From: Symsagittifera roscoffensis
Taxonomy: Eukaryota; Xenacoelomorpha; Acoela; Convolutidae
Length of the DNA stretch: 64,000 nucleotides
Assembly (NCBI RefSeq): GCF_963678635.1
Contig: NC_087071.1
Coordinates: 39,209,858-39,273,857 of the forward strand
Reading direction: 5' to 3'
Each line of letters begins with the position of its first letter. Positions within the stretch are counted from its first letter, which is position 1. Of the stretch, positions 36,475 to 48,000 are shown one piece after another. The notes beneath the pieces were generated by a model, which was given only the letters and a program-made list of their open reading frames with translations, did not search any database and was not told the origin of the DNA. The position numbers and the translations under genes were made by a program.

Positions 36475-36733
36475 GAACTTCCAGACCACAGACCAGTGGG
36501 AGACGGTTGACGGCTCGTACTTTGACACCACAGAACGACCAGACCGCAGGGAGAAGGCTGACGGCTCCAAAATTGACACCACAGAACTACCAGACTAGAG
36601 GGAAACGACTGACTGCTCGTACATTGACGCCACAGAACGACCAGACCATAGAAAGACGGCTGATGCCGCTTACATTGACACCAAAGAACTACCAGACCAG
36701 AGGGAGACGGCTGACGGCAAGCACTTTTTGACA
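36475..36733. repeat. 51-bp minisatellite, about five units
   Basis: The unit is about AGACCAGAGGGAGACGGCTG followed by ACGGCTCGTACATTGACACC and ACAGAACTACC, 51 bp, repeated five times with differences. Because 51 is a multiple of three, open frames occur on both strands (17-residue repeats such as LTPQNYQTRGRRLTA). There is no sign that it is a gene. The array abuts the end of LTR homology. Confidence 0.85.
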
Positions 36734-36989
36734 ACTAGCAAGCGTCAGTTACCTAAATTTTACTCGGTTTTCACCGTCTTGACCTAGCCAGTTGAATTTC
36801 TGGTCTGTTTAGAGCTAAGTAAAATATTGTTTTTAGGCCATCGGTCAAATGACTTTTGATCAGCTTTCGTTTACATGCGAAGATAACCACATAGCCTTGT
36901 CTCAGATCCCGAGACTACCTGATTACTTTTAACAACACCGCTCGAATATCCTACTTTGCTATTTTTTTTAGCGACAGTCAAATACTAAA
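36734..36989. other. unassigned stretch between LTR fragment and LINE C
   Basis: No recognised coding or repeat content. It may be the rest of the LTR or the 5' end of LINE C. Confidence 0.4.
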
Positions 36990-39290
36990 TCCATTGAAGA
37001 TGGATTGACCCTTTCCTCTTCCTAGCTACTCATGGTCTGAAATAACAAACAATATTGGAGTTAATTCAATCGCTCAGGGCATTAATGTAGCTAAAATATG
37101 CCAACTAACAGACACATCCAAAGGCGTTCTTTCGCTAGACGAGATCGTCAAAGGTGAGACAGTAGAAGATACTCTCATAGGGAAGCACCCACCATCTTAA
37201 CCAATTGATGAGAGCTATATTACACCAGTCAAAAAAGAAACAATTCCTTTCCATCTATCGATAATTGATCAGGTAAACGGTCAACATATCAAGAAAGCAG
37301 CCATGAGAACGCACGGATCGCCTGGACCATCTATCTGACCTCGATGCAAATGAACTTTAACACACTTCGGGCAGCAATCAGTTAAAATTTCAGAATCAAT
37401 TGCTAAAGTTGCCGGAAAATTGGCCGCCGAAGAACAAAATCCAGAACTAATGGAACCATTTAACGCATGTAGATTTTGACCCTTAGATAAGAATCCAGGA
37501 GTAAGACCCATAGGCTAGGAGAAGTTATGCGTAGTATAATAGGGCGAACAATAACCAAATGGCTAAAAACGAACTCTTGTCGCTCAGTTCAAACTACCAA
37601 CTCTGTCTAGGACAAAAATGGGACATTGAATATGCAATCCACACGCTAAGAGATCAAAACAGCAAAACTTCGGCCGATACTATTTTACTGATAGATGCCA
37701 AAAACGCTTTCAACTTGCTAAACCGAAAGCTGGCACTGAAAAACATCGAAAAAACCTGCCCTTCTCTTTTAACAGCAATTAAGAACTCTTATTCTAATAC
37801 ATCTAAACTGTTCAATAACAAAAAAATTATCTACACTCAAAAAGGGACAACCCAGGGGGATCCAGTAGCATTGGCCACGTACGGTCTAGCCATAATACCC
37901 CTCATAAAACTTTTATCAGTAGACAATGCAACCCAGAAATGGTACGCAGACGACGGAAACACAGTCGGTAATTTAAGCAACCTAAAAACCGTCCTCAATA
38001 AATTGTATCACTAGGTGAATTTTTCGGCTACCATGTTAAAGCATCCAAATGCCAACACTTTGTCAGGAACGAAAAACTTGGCAAAGCTCAGAAATTTTTC
38101 GCGAATGCAGAAATCACTAGAAAAGCAGGAGCCCGAAAGCTTGGTTCAGTTATAGGAACAGAATCTGAGTGAAAGAAGTTCGTCGAGTTTCAACAGAATG
38201 AGTAAATCAAAATTTTGAAAAAACTAGCGAAAATCGATAAAAATCTCCCCCCAAAATGTTTAAGCCTGCTGTACTAAAGGATATCAAGAAAAGTTTTCAC
38301 TTCTTGCCAGGACAACTCCTAACACTATGGAAAACTTAGAAATATGTAAAAAATTTCATCAGAGAACGATGATTACGTAACCTAGTCGGTATAGACACTT
38401 TGAACCACCATTTCCGTGAGATATCTTTTTTAACCTTTAAATGGGCGGAGTTAACATCAAGCTGCCATCTGATCATGAAAACTATCTAAAATGGTCTAAG
38501 GAAACATCACTATTACTGGAATTTCAAGATCCTGTAACAGCCGTAACACAGCAAGAATAATTTTGTACGAAAATTGAAGAAAAATTGAAAACTGATAGAA
38601 TAAATAAAAAAAAAACAAATTCATTAACTCCTTAAACGAAACAGAAAAATACGAAATCGATCTGGCCTCTAAAAAAGGAGCCTCTAACTGGCTTAATGCT
38701 TTACCATTGAGCAGATACAACTACAACCTGAATAAATCAGAGTTCACAGATAGTATTTACTTAAGATACGGATGGGAAACAACCAAAACCCCACTCACAT
38801 GTGGGTGTGGTGCTAATTTTAACTTGACACATGGGCTACCCTGTGCAAAGGTTGGTTACACACACATAAGAAAATGAAATTAGAGACACATGAACGAGGT
38901 TTGCCATGACGTCGAGATTGAGCCGAAACTTCAGCCGTTGCAAAGCGAAATCTTTGTCAACAGTTCAACTACAACTGAAGATGAGGCACGACTTAACATT
39001 AACGCAATTGGACTCTGGGGTTCACGATTCAGCAGCATTTTCTTTGATGTGAAAATTTTCAACCCACATGCCAATACGTCGCGAAAACTACATAAGGATG
39101 CATACAAATACCACGAAATGCTGAAGAACTCCAAATATCAGCAAAAAATTTTAAACTTAGAGCAGAGTAGCTTCTGCCCGCTTATTTTTGCATGCACCGG
39201 TGGCGCTGCTCCAGCAGCCACGCGGACGGTGTAGCAATTAGCCGAAAAAGTAAGTGAAAAAGACAAAAAAGCTATCCAGAAACTATAAAC
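36990..39290 (+). pseudogene. LINE C: non-LTR retrotransposon with restriction-like endonuclease end, decayed
   Basis: A run of frames interrupted by stops and shifts. In order: HIKKAAMRTHGSPGPS (about 37,285), PLDKNPGVRPIG (37,48x), then a 151-residue open RT piece at 37,559-38,014. That piece has DTILLIDAKNAFNLLN, TTQGDPVALATYGLAIIPL and the catalytic YADD at 37,943-37,954. After the RT come KGASNWLNALPLSRYN (38,67x) and C-G-C-x6-L-T-H-x3-C (38,800-38,844). Out of frame follows NEIRD, then a segment at 38,890-39,234 with EIEPKLQPL, DEARLNINAIGLWG and FFDVKIFNPHA. The zinc motif followed by an R-x-N-E-like block and a D...D-V-K pattern fits a C-terminal PD-(D/E)XK-type (restriction-like) endonuclease. 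No AP-type endonuclease is seen upstream. Not functional. The subclass is uncertain. Confidence 0.75.
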
Positions 39291-39399
39291 TACATACGAA
39301 CTAAAATAAGCTTCGCGTTTTTGAGAAACTCTATATTTTGTATAAGGGGGTGCTCTATGATAATTGTTATGATAAATTTATTAAATAGTTTTATATACG

Positions 39400-40079
39400 A
39401 TGGTTAGAAAAGCTAAAGGAGAAGAAGGAGCAACACACTGGTTCAAATGTTCGATGGGCGACAGCTGTGGTGCGTGGGTTGAGGTTTGAATACCGCAGGT
39501 TGTGCCAAAGGACCTCCTCGAACTACCACTGTACTGCGGTTTTTGTGAAGCCGAAATTTAGACAGTCAGGAGAAAGCAATCGAGCAGTTACAGAACCAAC
39601 TCCAAGCGTCTACCGCCACTGTCGAAGCGCCTAAAAGCAGCGCACCTTATTACAGCACATTATTACAAGGGGTTCGTAAGGAAGAGGCGGAGTCGAAACG
39701 GAAAGCGAAAAACGTCATTGTCTGGGGAGTCAAAAAAGCTGACGAACCGAAAGACAAAGAATTCATGCTGCCGCTGAGTGCAGACTTAGGAACAGATATT
39801 GACGTTACTAGTACAAAACGAATTGGTAAAGAGAACGAAAATGGAGATCAGTTGATACTTGTTTCTTTGACATCAGATCTGCAAGCTCAAAACATCCTGA
39901 AACTGGCAAAAAAGCTCAAGGAGTTCGAACATTATGCAAATATTGGCATCAAAAAAGACTTGACAAAAAGCCAACAGCTTGAAAACAAAAAACTCAGAGA
40001 AGAATTGAGAGCTGTGCGACGGGAAGATCCCAATGGGGTTTATTTTATCAAGCACAACCGAGTTACAAAGAAAAATTGA
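39400..40079 (+). pseudogene. LINE D ORF1: zinc-finger and RNA-binding-type protein, frameshifted
   Basis: Starts at 39,400 (MVRKAKGEE), followed by a PHD-like finger: HWFKCSMGDSCGAWVEV, a stop, then in another frame LELPLYCGFCEAEI. A basic linker (SKRKAKNVIVWGVKK) comes next. The last part, open at 39,765-40,079, ends in KDLTKSQQLENKKLREELR, a charged helical segment common at the end of LINE ORF1 proteins that bind the element RNA. At least two frame breaks lie between 39,400 and 39,765. The arrangement just upstream of an endonuclease/RT region supports the call. Confidence 0.65.
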
Positions 40080-42758
40080 CTATCGGCACTGCTTTGGAAC
40101 GTTGAGGGGCTGAAAACTTCACTTGAATTACAACCGAATGATTCTGTCACATTCCACGACCTTATGCTGTTAACAGAGACTATGGACGAAAACGACACAG
40201 AAATAACTGGTTTTACCTGTTATTCTTTGCCAGCAATTAGTCATGATGTGGGAAGACCGTCAGGCGGTATCGCTATTGCGATCAGTAAAAACATTCAATC
40301 AAGTAGCTGCATCATTTTTAGATCCCAACACGTTCTTATTGTGAGAGTCAAAAACTGCGAAATGAACTTTTTGGTATCGTATTTTCAACCTTGTACAAAA
40401 CTAGAGGATATCATTTTTGACACATCCGAAGGACTATCCACAATCGACAAAGCAGAGCTTACGATCATTGCAGGAGATTTTAACTGTCGCTTGGATCGGG
40501 CGAGAGAGGCACTGACTTATTGAATATTTTATGGGAATTCGGGTTTGCTTGTCTCAATAGCTCCCAGCCACCAACATACTACTGCCACAATGGCCGCAGT
40601 GCCATTGATTTCGTGTTTACGAACAAACTACAACTAACTTCAGACAATGTGACTATAACAGAAAATTCTGCTTCAAAGCACTGCACCGTTTGATTCAAAG
40701 TTCACACCGCGTTGAAAGAGCTGACAGTAAGACTGCTCATATCAGAAAAATCGATTTGGAAAAGCTAGAATACAAATTTAAAATCCTCAGCACGCCGTGT
40801 GTCGAGTCGTTGGATCGATGGTACGGAAACTTCATCTCGTCATTTAGAGAGTCAGTTCCAGCTGCCAAGAAACGGATCTCGAAGGACTGGTTCGACAGAA
40901 GTTGTTATTTGCTCCACGCACAAGTCAAAAAACAATGGGATCTCTGCAGAAGACAAGAAAATACAGAAAATCTTCGTGTATTTGCATGTTACAAAAAAAA
41001 TTCAAAAAATTATGCCAATCTAAGAAACAGTCTCACGAGAAAACGAAATAAGAACTTACCCTCAGCGTAGCAGAGTCTGACAAATTTCAGTTCTGGACTA
41101 TACTTAAGACCAGAAAACCACCGATCGCGCATTGCGCTGTCAGTTCTGACTCCTGATTTGATCACTTTGATTAACTTTTGAATGTTCCGTTATCGTACAA
41201 CTTTTATCCTGAGAATGCTGAAATGACTGGTTTTCATGATTATCAAACTTCATTGAGCGAGCCAAGACCCGAAATGAGCAGTGAAATAAAATTAGCAGAA
41301 ATGACACGTGTAGTAGCCCACTCACCTAACAAAAAAGCTGCTGGTCCCGACGGTATCACTACGAAGTCTTAAAATCTTCTTTCAGGTTAGTATTTCCATT
41401 CATTGTTACATTACTTAATAGTTGTTTTGCTGACGCTACATGCCCTGTTGTATGGCGAGATGCTTACTTAAGACCACTCTACAAAGGAAAAGGTGAAAAA
41501 GTGGATCGAATTTCATTTAGAGGTATATTTTTGCTTTATTGTGTTTACAAATGTTATTCTGCTATTCTAAACAATCGGTTAAGAAGTAACTGGGTTGAAC
41601 TTCAAAAGTTACTTCCAGATACGCAGTATGGGTTTCGAAAGGGTAGGAGTACCATACTTGCCGCGAAAAAGCGAATTGAGTCAATTAGAAAAGGAATCCG
41701 TTCTATGAAAAGGTATTACGTCTGCTATGTTGATTTCGAGAAGGCTTTTGACAAACTTGACAGACAGCTTCTGCTTCTATTCACCAAGCTTCAGAGAAAA
41801 GGCCTCCCAGTACACTTCATTTAAGTTCTGTACAAGCTTTATGTTCAAAATAATATCCAAGTGTGCTCGGATGGGTATTTGTCCACCAAAATATCTCAGA
41901 CTTTTGGCGTTCCACAAGGCGATAAGTTGTCACCGCTGTTGTTTACATTATTTTTGCAGATTAATCTGCAGAACTTGAAAGCACAGACTGCTTCACTATT
42001 TTTTACGCCGATGACTTAGCGTTTGGGTCGACCGAACTTGACAATGTTAAAAACGCAATGTTGTACTCGAAAAATATTGCCCGAGAAACAGTCTTGAAAA
42101 GAATGTTGGCAAATGTAGGGTGGTGAAACACAGAAATGGCGGAAGACTGGCCAGGACCGACCAATTAGTTTTCAACAATACAGAAATCGAAATCAAGGAT
42201 TCGTTTGAATACTTAGGCATAGTGCTATCTACTAAATTGACAGGTTCCAAGCACCTGGAATATCTCAAGAAAAAAGCCTATGCTGCCTCTTGCTCTTTAC
42301 AATCCAAAGTCCAATTCAGAAAATTTTAGTTTAAGTCCTCGGTTAGACTCTATGAGAGCGTCATATTTTCATCTGCTTCTTACGCTCTCGATGTTTTCAG
42401 CGATGTGTTATCACAGAAGGAAAGAGACGAACACTTTACCAAAGTAGCTGGATTTTATTTCAAGAAATGGATCGGAATAAGTATTTATAGCAGAACACAC
42501 AAAATTTGCATTTTTGGTTCAATAATGACTTTTTGGGCTTACAAAACTGTAGTTTAGGTATTTTTTACAGCAACGGTTTTCATCATGTTTTATGTCTTAA
42601 AGAGCGCTGTTACGAATCTGCGGACGATGAGACATGTAGTTGCAAGTACTGCGGTTGTGTGATTATCTCAGATATGCACCTTGACACTTGTGTCTTTTTC
42701 TCACAACACAGAACAATCCTGCAAAAAGTCAAGGAAATTTACAGGTTCACACTTGATC
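40080..42758 (+). pseudogene. LINE D ORF2: AP-type endonuclease and reverse transcriptase, interrupted
   Basis: The endonuclease is at 40,164-40,690: LLTETMDEND, RPSGGIAIAISKN, then IIAGDFNCRLD with the GDFN core. After a frame change come PPTYYCHNGRSAIDFVFTN and SKHC. RT follows from about 41,330 (PNKKAAGPDGITT), with an open piece at 41,501-41,824 (QYGFRKGRSTILAAKKR, CYVDFEKAFDKLDR). Then come FGVPQGDKLSPLLFTLFLQ and the catalytic YADD at 42,004-42,015. The C-terminal end has a cysteine/histidine cluster (CKYCGCVIISDMHLDTC, about 42,645-42,695). Numerous stops and shifts; dead copy. The reading region is cut at 42,758 by the LTR of element A and seems to resume at 61,163. Confidence 0.8.
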
Positions 42759-43666
42759 TGTAACATTCGTCTACTGCAGTCACACATGAGGCTTAAGAAA
42801 AATAGGCCCTATAACCACTGGCTCAAGGGTCAGGGACACCATCTCTTGTGTTTTTCTACCTCAAGAACGGTCGGAGCCAGTTCGGTTCGTTTGTGACATG
42901 AGACTACGACCCGTTACAGCTTAAAGGCTACTACTAAAATATCCCCCCACTCTAGAATTAGAAACGTCCCCATACTTAGGTCTCTAGATACCCAAAATAC
43001 ATGAACGCCGTTAAAAACCGGGTTAGAACAATCCGTTAAGTTTATTTTTATTAGACAGTGGAACTTTGATCCATTTCAGATGGATCAAACTAAAACTCGC
43101 CTTACCTCAACATAACAATTATAAAACACACTCTAGAAATTTAAATTAGGTACTCACATCGTAGCACGCTCAAGAAAGGGAAGTACTTCAGTCGGTAATC
43201 AACTCGAGAATTAAATAATGTAACTAAATGAGTTTTAATGTTTATCAGTTTCAATGACAAGGACAAGTTTTAACTCTAGGATATAGCTTCTCGTGAACCA
43301 TTGGGACACTCAAGCTGTCCACCTTTCCACCGAAGGTTCACTCTAGTCCAGTTCAAATAATAATCCAATCGAGTAATGACAATCCAGTTCTCGGGAATAC
43401 GCTTGTCTCTGTTTCAGATGGGACAGCTCTACTCTTGTTCTATTGTGACAGAAATTGCGAATAGCAACTTCCCACCGTTTTATTTAGCAACTTTCCCGCG
43501 ATTGTCACTCGATTGTTCTGACTTCTCTTTTCTGATTTTCAGTTATCGCGAGAAAATCGTGCATGACAGGTTCCATTCGAAATTTTGAAAAACTAAATTT
43601 CACTCCAAAATCAAGTGTTTTTTGCTTCTCTCAAGGTCAAACTTCCGAATATGACCGACTGGCACA
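42759..43666 (-). repeat. element A 3' LTR (908 bp)
   Basis: Identical by reading to 60,255-61,162 and framed by TG and CA. On the element strand it has AATAAA (43,041-43,046), a plausible poly(A) signal. The palindrome-like TTTGATCCATTTCAGATGGATCAAA (43,069-43,093 area) is shared with the element B LTR. No protein-coding content is supported. Confidence 0.95.
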
Positions 43667-43674
43667 TACTCCCC
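43667..43674 (-). promoter_or_regulatory. element A polypurine-tract candidate
   Basis: In element sense the bases just before the 3' LTR are CCGGGGAGTA, a short purine-rich run where plus-strand DNA synthesis would be primed. It is short for a polypurine tract, so this is a positional call. Confidence 0.4.
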
Positions 43675-44096
43675 GGACTCGAGATCGATGTCCTCATCGC
43701 GTGCTGTCTTCTGCCAGTGAGTCCCAGAAAACCGAGTGTTACTCAAGATACAGTGCCAGTGGTCATTTACAGAAGTTTGCAGCAGACTTAAGCTTAACTA
43801 CACCCCAAAATTCACAGCCATGTAAAATTTTCACACTATCGCTAAACAGCAATCAAAATCTGCACACACCTGCACCCTTGAATTCTTGCTTTCCAAGCCA
43901 ATCATTTAAAATTTTATTTTGTCCTATTCAATCAGGAAATTGTCATGCAGCATTTTCATTTATATAATAAATATAGTATATTAATAACAATATTTGCTTT
44001 GTTAAAACTTCTTTTTCGTGAATCCAAGTTTCACCCGGATCCACGCTCAAGCCCCCTTTTCCCTCTCAAGACTCAAGATCCATTCGAGCCACCTGC
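43675..44096 (-). other. element A 3' non-coding region
   Basis: About 420 bp between the end of the last accessory frame and the 3' LTR. No motif recognised. Confidence 0.5.
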
Positions 44097-44576
44097 TCAT
44101 CTCGCACTCTTCGCCTTGGAGGTACTGCACCCTGAAGTACTAGATACGGCAAACTGTCTCAACAGTTCCTCTTCATCATCGGAGCTAATCACAATCTCCT
44201 CCCAAGCCTTCAGCTGCTCGTAGGATCGCATCCATTCTCTTTGCTCTTGCAACCTCTTTGCTTGGTTGGGTAGTGCCTTCACCCTAGATTCCCGGTTCAA
44301 ACAAAAGGAGTTGTGCAGGCTCAAGCTCACGTTCTTCGCCAGGTCCTCCTCTAGTATCGATTCCCTCGCCTTGGTATTGTCTCTAGACATCTTACCCACT
44401 CTCTTCCATCCTGTCGTGATTGCATTACGATGGGTTAACAGGGGTCTCTTGAAAGCTTCCGGCCCAATCTCGGCCTGGAACTGTCGATACTCCTTTTGAT
44501 GTTTCCTCATGTGATCTTTCGTTGTCATGTACAACCAGGACGTCAGCGTCGCCCGAAACCATGGGAAATACCTCAA
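44097..44576 (-). CDS. element A accessory frame, last segment (unrecognised)
   Basis: About 159 codons open to a stop at 44,097. The frame opens at a TTG that overlaps the stop of the preceding frame (TTGA), so it has no proper start of its own until internal ATGs such as the one in YMTTKDHMRKH. It is basic and helical at first (RKHQKEYRQFQAEIGPEAF, QAKRLQEQREWMRSYEQLK), then acidic (EEIVISSDDEEELL). Its direct abutment to the previous frame suggests it is the C-terminal part of one longer protein separated by a frame change. No family recognised. Confidence 0.45.
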   Translation of the reverse strand: MRYFPWFRATLTSWLYMTTKDHMRKHQKEYRQFQAEIGPEAFKRPLLTHRNAITTGWKRVGKMSRDNTKARESILEEDLAKNVSLSLHNSFCLNRESRVKALPNQAKRLQEQREWMRSYEQLKAWEEIVISSDDEEELLRQFAVSSTSGCSTSKAKSAR

Positions 44577-45019
44577 ACGGCTCCAGACATGTCTGACCTC
44601 CGTTGGTATGGCGAATACCTTGCACGCAGTTCAAACAACTCGAGTCTCCTACTGTAGTCTATCGCGTATATTGACTCTGCCGTTGGCGTCCCCGCTTCCC
44701 GATACTTCGTTATATTCTCTTCTATCCATCTCAGAGCCAAGATCGTACTCACTACCAAGATCGTCACCTTCTGTCGGTGATCCGGTAGTCCGATCGACCG
44801 GATTTCTTCCATATCCCACACCAGGCAAAGGTTCTTGTGATCTGGATACCACACCGTTTGCGCTAAACAGTGGCATGGGCATTCTCCATGGGTGATTTCA
44901 ATGCCCCTGAGGTTACGCTCCCCCGAGGCTTCCAAGAGAGGCTCAAGCTCCATCATTTTCTCATGCATCGTGTCGTTATTTTCCAGGTTTGGAGCACTTC
45001 CCACAGGTTTTCCGATCAC
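44573..45019 (-). CDS. element A accessory frame, segment with Cys/His cluster (unrecognised)
   Basis: About 148 codons. The frame opens at a GTG overlapping the stop of the 1,103-codon frame (GTGA), so independent initiation is unlikely in an animal. It contains THGECPCHCLAQTVWYPDH and NLCLVW, a possible metal-binding cluster, then a helical, hydrophobic stretch (VTILVVSTILALRWIEENI). It most likely continues the preceding protein after a frame change at about 45,017. Function unknown. Confidence 0.45.
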   Translation of the reverse strand: MIGKPVGSAPNLENNDTMHEKMMELEPLLEASGERNLRGIEITHGECPCHCLAQTVWYPDHKNLCLVWDMEEIRSIGLPDHRQKVTILVVSTILALRWIEENITKYREAGTPTAESIYAIDYSRRLELFELRARYSPYQRRSDMSGAV

Positions 45020-48000
45020 GTTTTGTCTCTCGTGATCGCTTGTGTTCTCTCTCCCAACTTCAAAAGTTCTTCTCCCCAGATTTCACTCAAGTCATCTCTC
45101 AATTCTTTTGGTACTGTCCCCCTGATTTTTCTCAACAACTTGTGCGAGTGATGCGATATCCGAGCCAACCTCACGCACTTGGGCACTGAGAAGGCCTTGT
45201 CCACCAGTACTCTCTGGCTGGATGCTTCCACCATCACCATGTGCAGTGGGTAGTGACTTCCGCACAAGTTGGCCATCATTGACCCTATCAGCGATTTCGC
45301 GTTCAATGGCAAGCCATAAGCTTCGCTCATGGGAAATCCCATTTCCGCCTCGAGACCCACCTTCCAGCTCCGGATGTGTTTTTGAGTCACCTGCAACACC
45401 CCGGGCCATGATTCTACGCTCAACGCCGTCACTAAATGATGTTCAGATTCTAGTCTTTCCAGTGACTGCAGACTACACATTCTCGAGAAGAATCCGAGAG
45501 CTGTCGCTATATTCACCGTGGTTCTCGCGTAACACTCCGCTACTATTTGCACTTCACTTTTCTCCCTTTCTGTTATGTCTTCGAACCAAGTGACCAGGTC
45601 TTCTTTTTGAAATGACAGTATTCTAACGCATGACCGTCCATCGCAGGTGTGCTCTCCGTTTCCACACGTCGAATCCAGACAGCTACCCGGCTCCAATTTC
45701 TTTGCTGACCCGGGATTACTAGTCTTTTCGCCTGGCTCTTGCATCTGAGGTGAAATTAGCTTATGCAGCACACTCAACTTTGCCAGATCTTCATCTTCCG
45801 TTGGTGCTAACCTCACTCGCTCGGTGGTTTCCTCGATCAGACTCGCGTGGGGATGTGGACACCAGGAGGGTCTTAATAGTTTCCATACCACCCCCAAGTT
45901 CGTGGTTAACAAGCCATTTCCATCGCCCATGTTCACTTCAACTCTCTTGTCTGAACGTGGTATGCTCACCACCTCTGGTGTTTTCTCAAGAATCAGGCCC
46001 AGGCTCGGCCCCTCTTTTTCCACCGCGTCTATTTCCATTATTCTTTCTGTCCAAAACTTCAGTAGCTCCGCTACCTCATGGTTCCTGTGGGCGCCTCCAG
46101 CTTCCGAGTCTAAGAAGGGGTTGTAGGCCATTCCCATCACTCCAGACACATATTGGTATTCCCCCTTCTCGCTGATTCTCGAGTACTGCTCTGACGAGGC
46201 CAGGTTACGGTGAACATCATGTTCTTCTTCGAACTTCTTATTATAAAACCTCCGTACCTCGTCTAGCTTCCTATGGTTCTCTAGGGATAGTCTGGAACCC
46301 TCTTCCTTTTCTATTCCTGTGCTCTGATACACGTTCAAGATGACCGTTGAGACTCTTTTTTCCATGGTTTTGCTTGCGCTTGCTCTCTGTTGGCATGCCA
46401 GGATGGTGCTATCAGACATCATCGACATTATCCATCTCAAGAAACACGTGGCATCCTTTCTTCTGGCCAGGCTCAAGCCTGAGTTGTCCCTGGCTACGTG
46501 TTGCATCAGTGCCTGATACATATCTAGCTTCTTGCTTCCCAACTTCAGCCTGTCATACGAGGTCAGTGTTTCCAACTCTATCCCCACCAGACTCCAGGTG
46601 AATATTAATTGTCCTGCAGTTCTAACGAAGGGATTCGCCATTAATGGTGGTGCTGATGAGGGTGTCCTCATTGCTTCTTCAAAATGATCCTTCAACAAAC
46701 TCTGCCAGGACCTCTTCAGATGATTTGCCATTTCTATTCTATTAACCTCGGCCTTTTGCTGGGTGGCCCAATTACGTCGCTTGCGAGCTACTCCACTGTC
46801 CAACTTCTTCCAGCAGTCCTCCATTTCTTTCAATGTTTCAAGGGCCACCCACCACGTCCGGGAGGTGTTCCTCGTCTTGTTCCTTTCCAATGGATCACTT
46901 GTCACTCGCTTGCCCGTGGCCTGGTGTGCCTTCGAGATCCATTCTTTGCCGACATCTACTTCCCATGTCTGTCCGTTCGTTGAACCTCTCTTCACGTTTA
47001 TCTTCTGAGGCTTGAAGTCTTCCTCCGATGTCGAATTGGTGGAAACCTCTATTTCCCTCTCTACTTCAAGTGGTCTTCTGAGCTCCGAGCTGCTCTTGTA
47101 TGCCGCCGTCTTGCATCTAGCCAAAACCATGGGCGCCGTCTCTCTCAAGTTTCCTTCCGAAACAGCATCCACTGAAGGACTACCCAATCCTTCCACTTCT
47201 CTCTTCCTCTTGCGAGTCTTCACATCTCTACTTGAGGGTGTTGTAGCTACCATCACTGATTCGACCTCTCCATCCACTCCTTCCAACTCTTGCCTCCCCC
47301 CTGCTCGAGCCTTAAGGATATTAGTACTTTTAATCATATTACTAGTCCCAACCTTATCAACCATTTTATCTACAGTTTTTTGTCTCCGAGTAGAGCTGTC
47401 CTCACATTTTTCTTCTCTAGTCTTCGATCGTGAATTCCTCAGCTCTACCAGCTTGCTCAGTAGCTCTTTTCTCGCCTTCTCATCCAGGCCCGTTCCTATC
47501 AGAAGCGGTTCTCCAAATCTTACGACTGTGTCCCACAGTTCCTCCTTGAATTTGTCCAGCGTCGTCTCGCTGCCCACTTCTTGATTGAATTCTTCCAAGA
47601 ACTCTTGCCAAGCATCGTCCTTCAGTGATCCCAGGAATATGTCCCTGTTCCCTTCGAAAGTGTTCTTTTCCCTTTCTTCCGAGCTCAAGAGTATCATCCC
47701 CATATTGAAGGTCTCACTTGCCAATGGCAATTCCAGATCCTTCCGGGGGGACGGAATCAGGGGTGGTGTGGCAGTATCTGCCCAATTCTCCTCGCTCAAG
47801 TCTTTCAACAGCTCTTGAGTGGTGAGCTCCTCCCCTGATGGCCCTGGTTCAGGCGTATTCCCCACTTCCATGTCTTCACCGGCTTCACTGAGAGTTTCAT
47901 CCATACTCTCTTCTTCTGACTCATGTCTCCTTCTCTCGAGAATTTTCTTAAATCGGTCCTCGACGGGTCCGCTCCTCTTGTCTCCAGGTGTGTCCACGGA

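Noticed and set aside
36444..36734. Protein-coding gene with 17-residue repeats
   Set aside because: A 51-bp minisatellite open on both strands; no start or family support.
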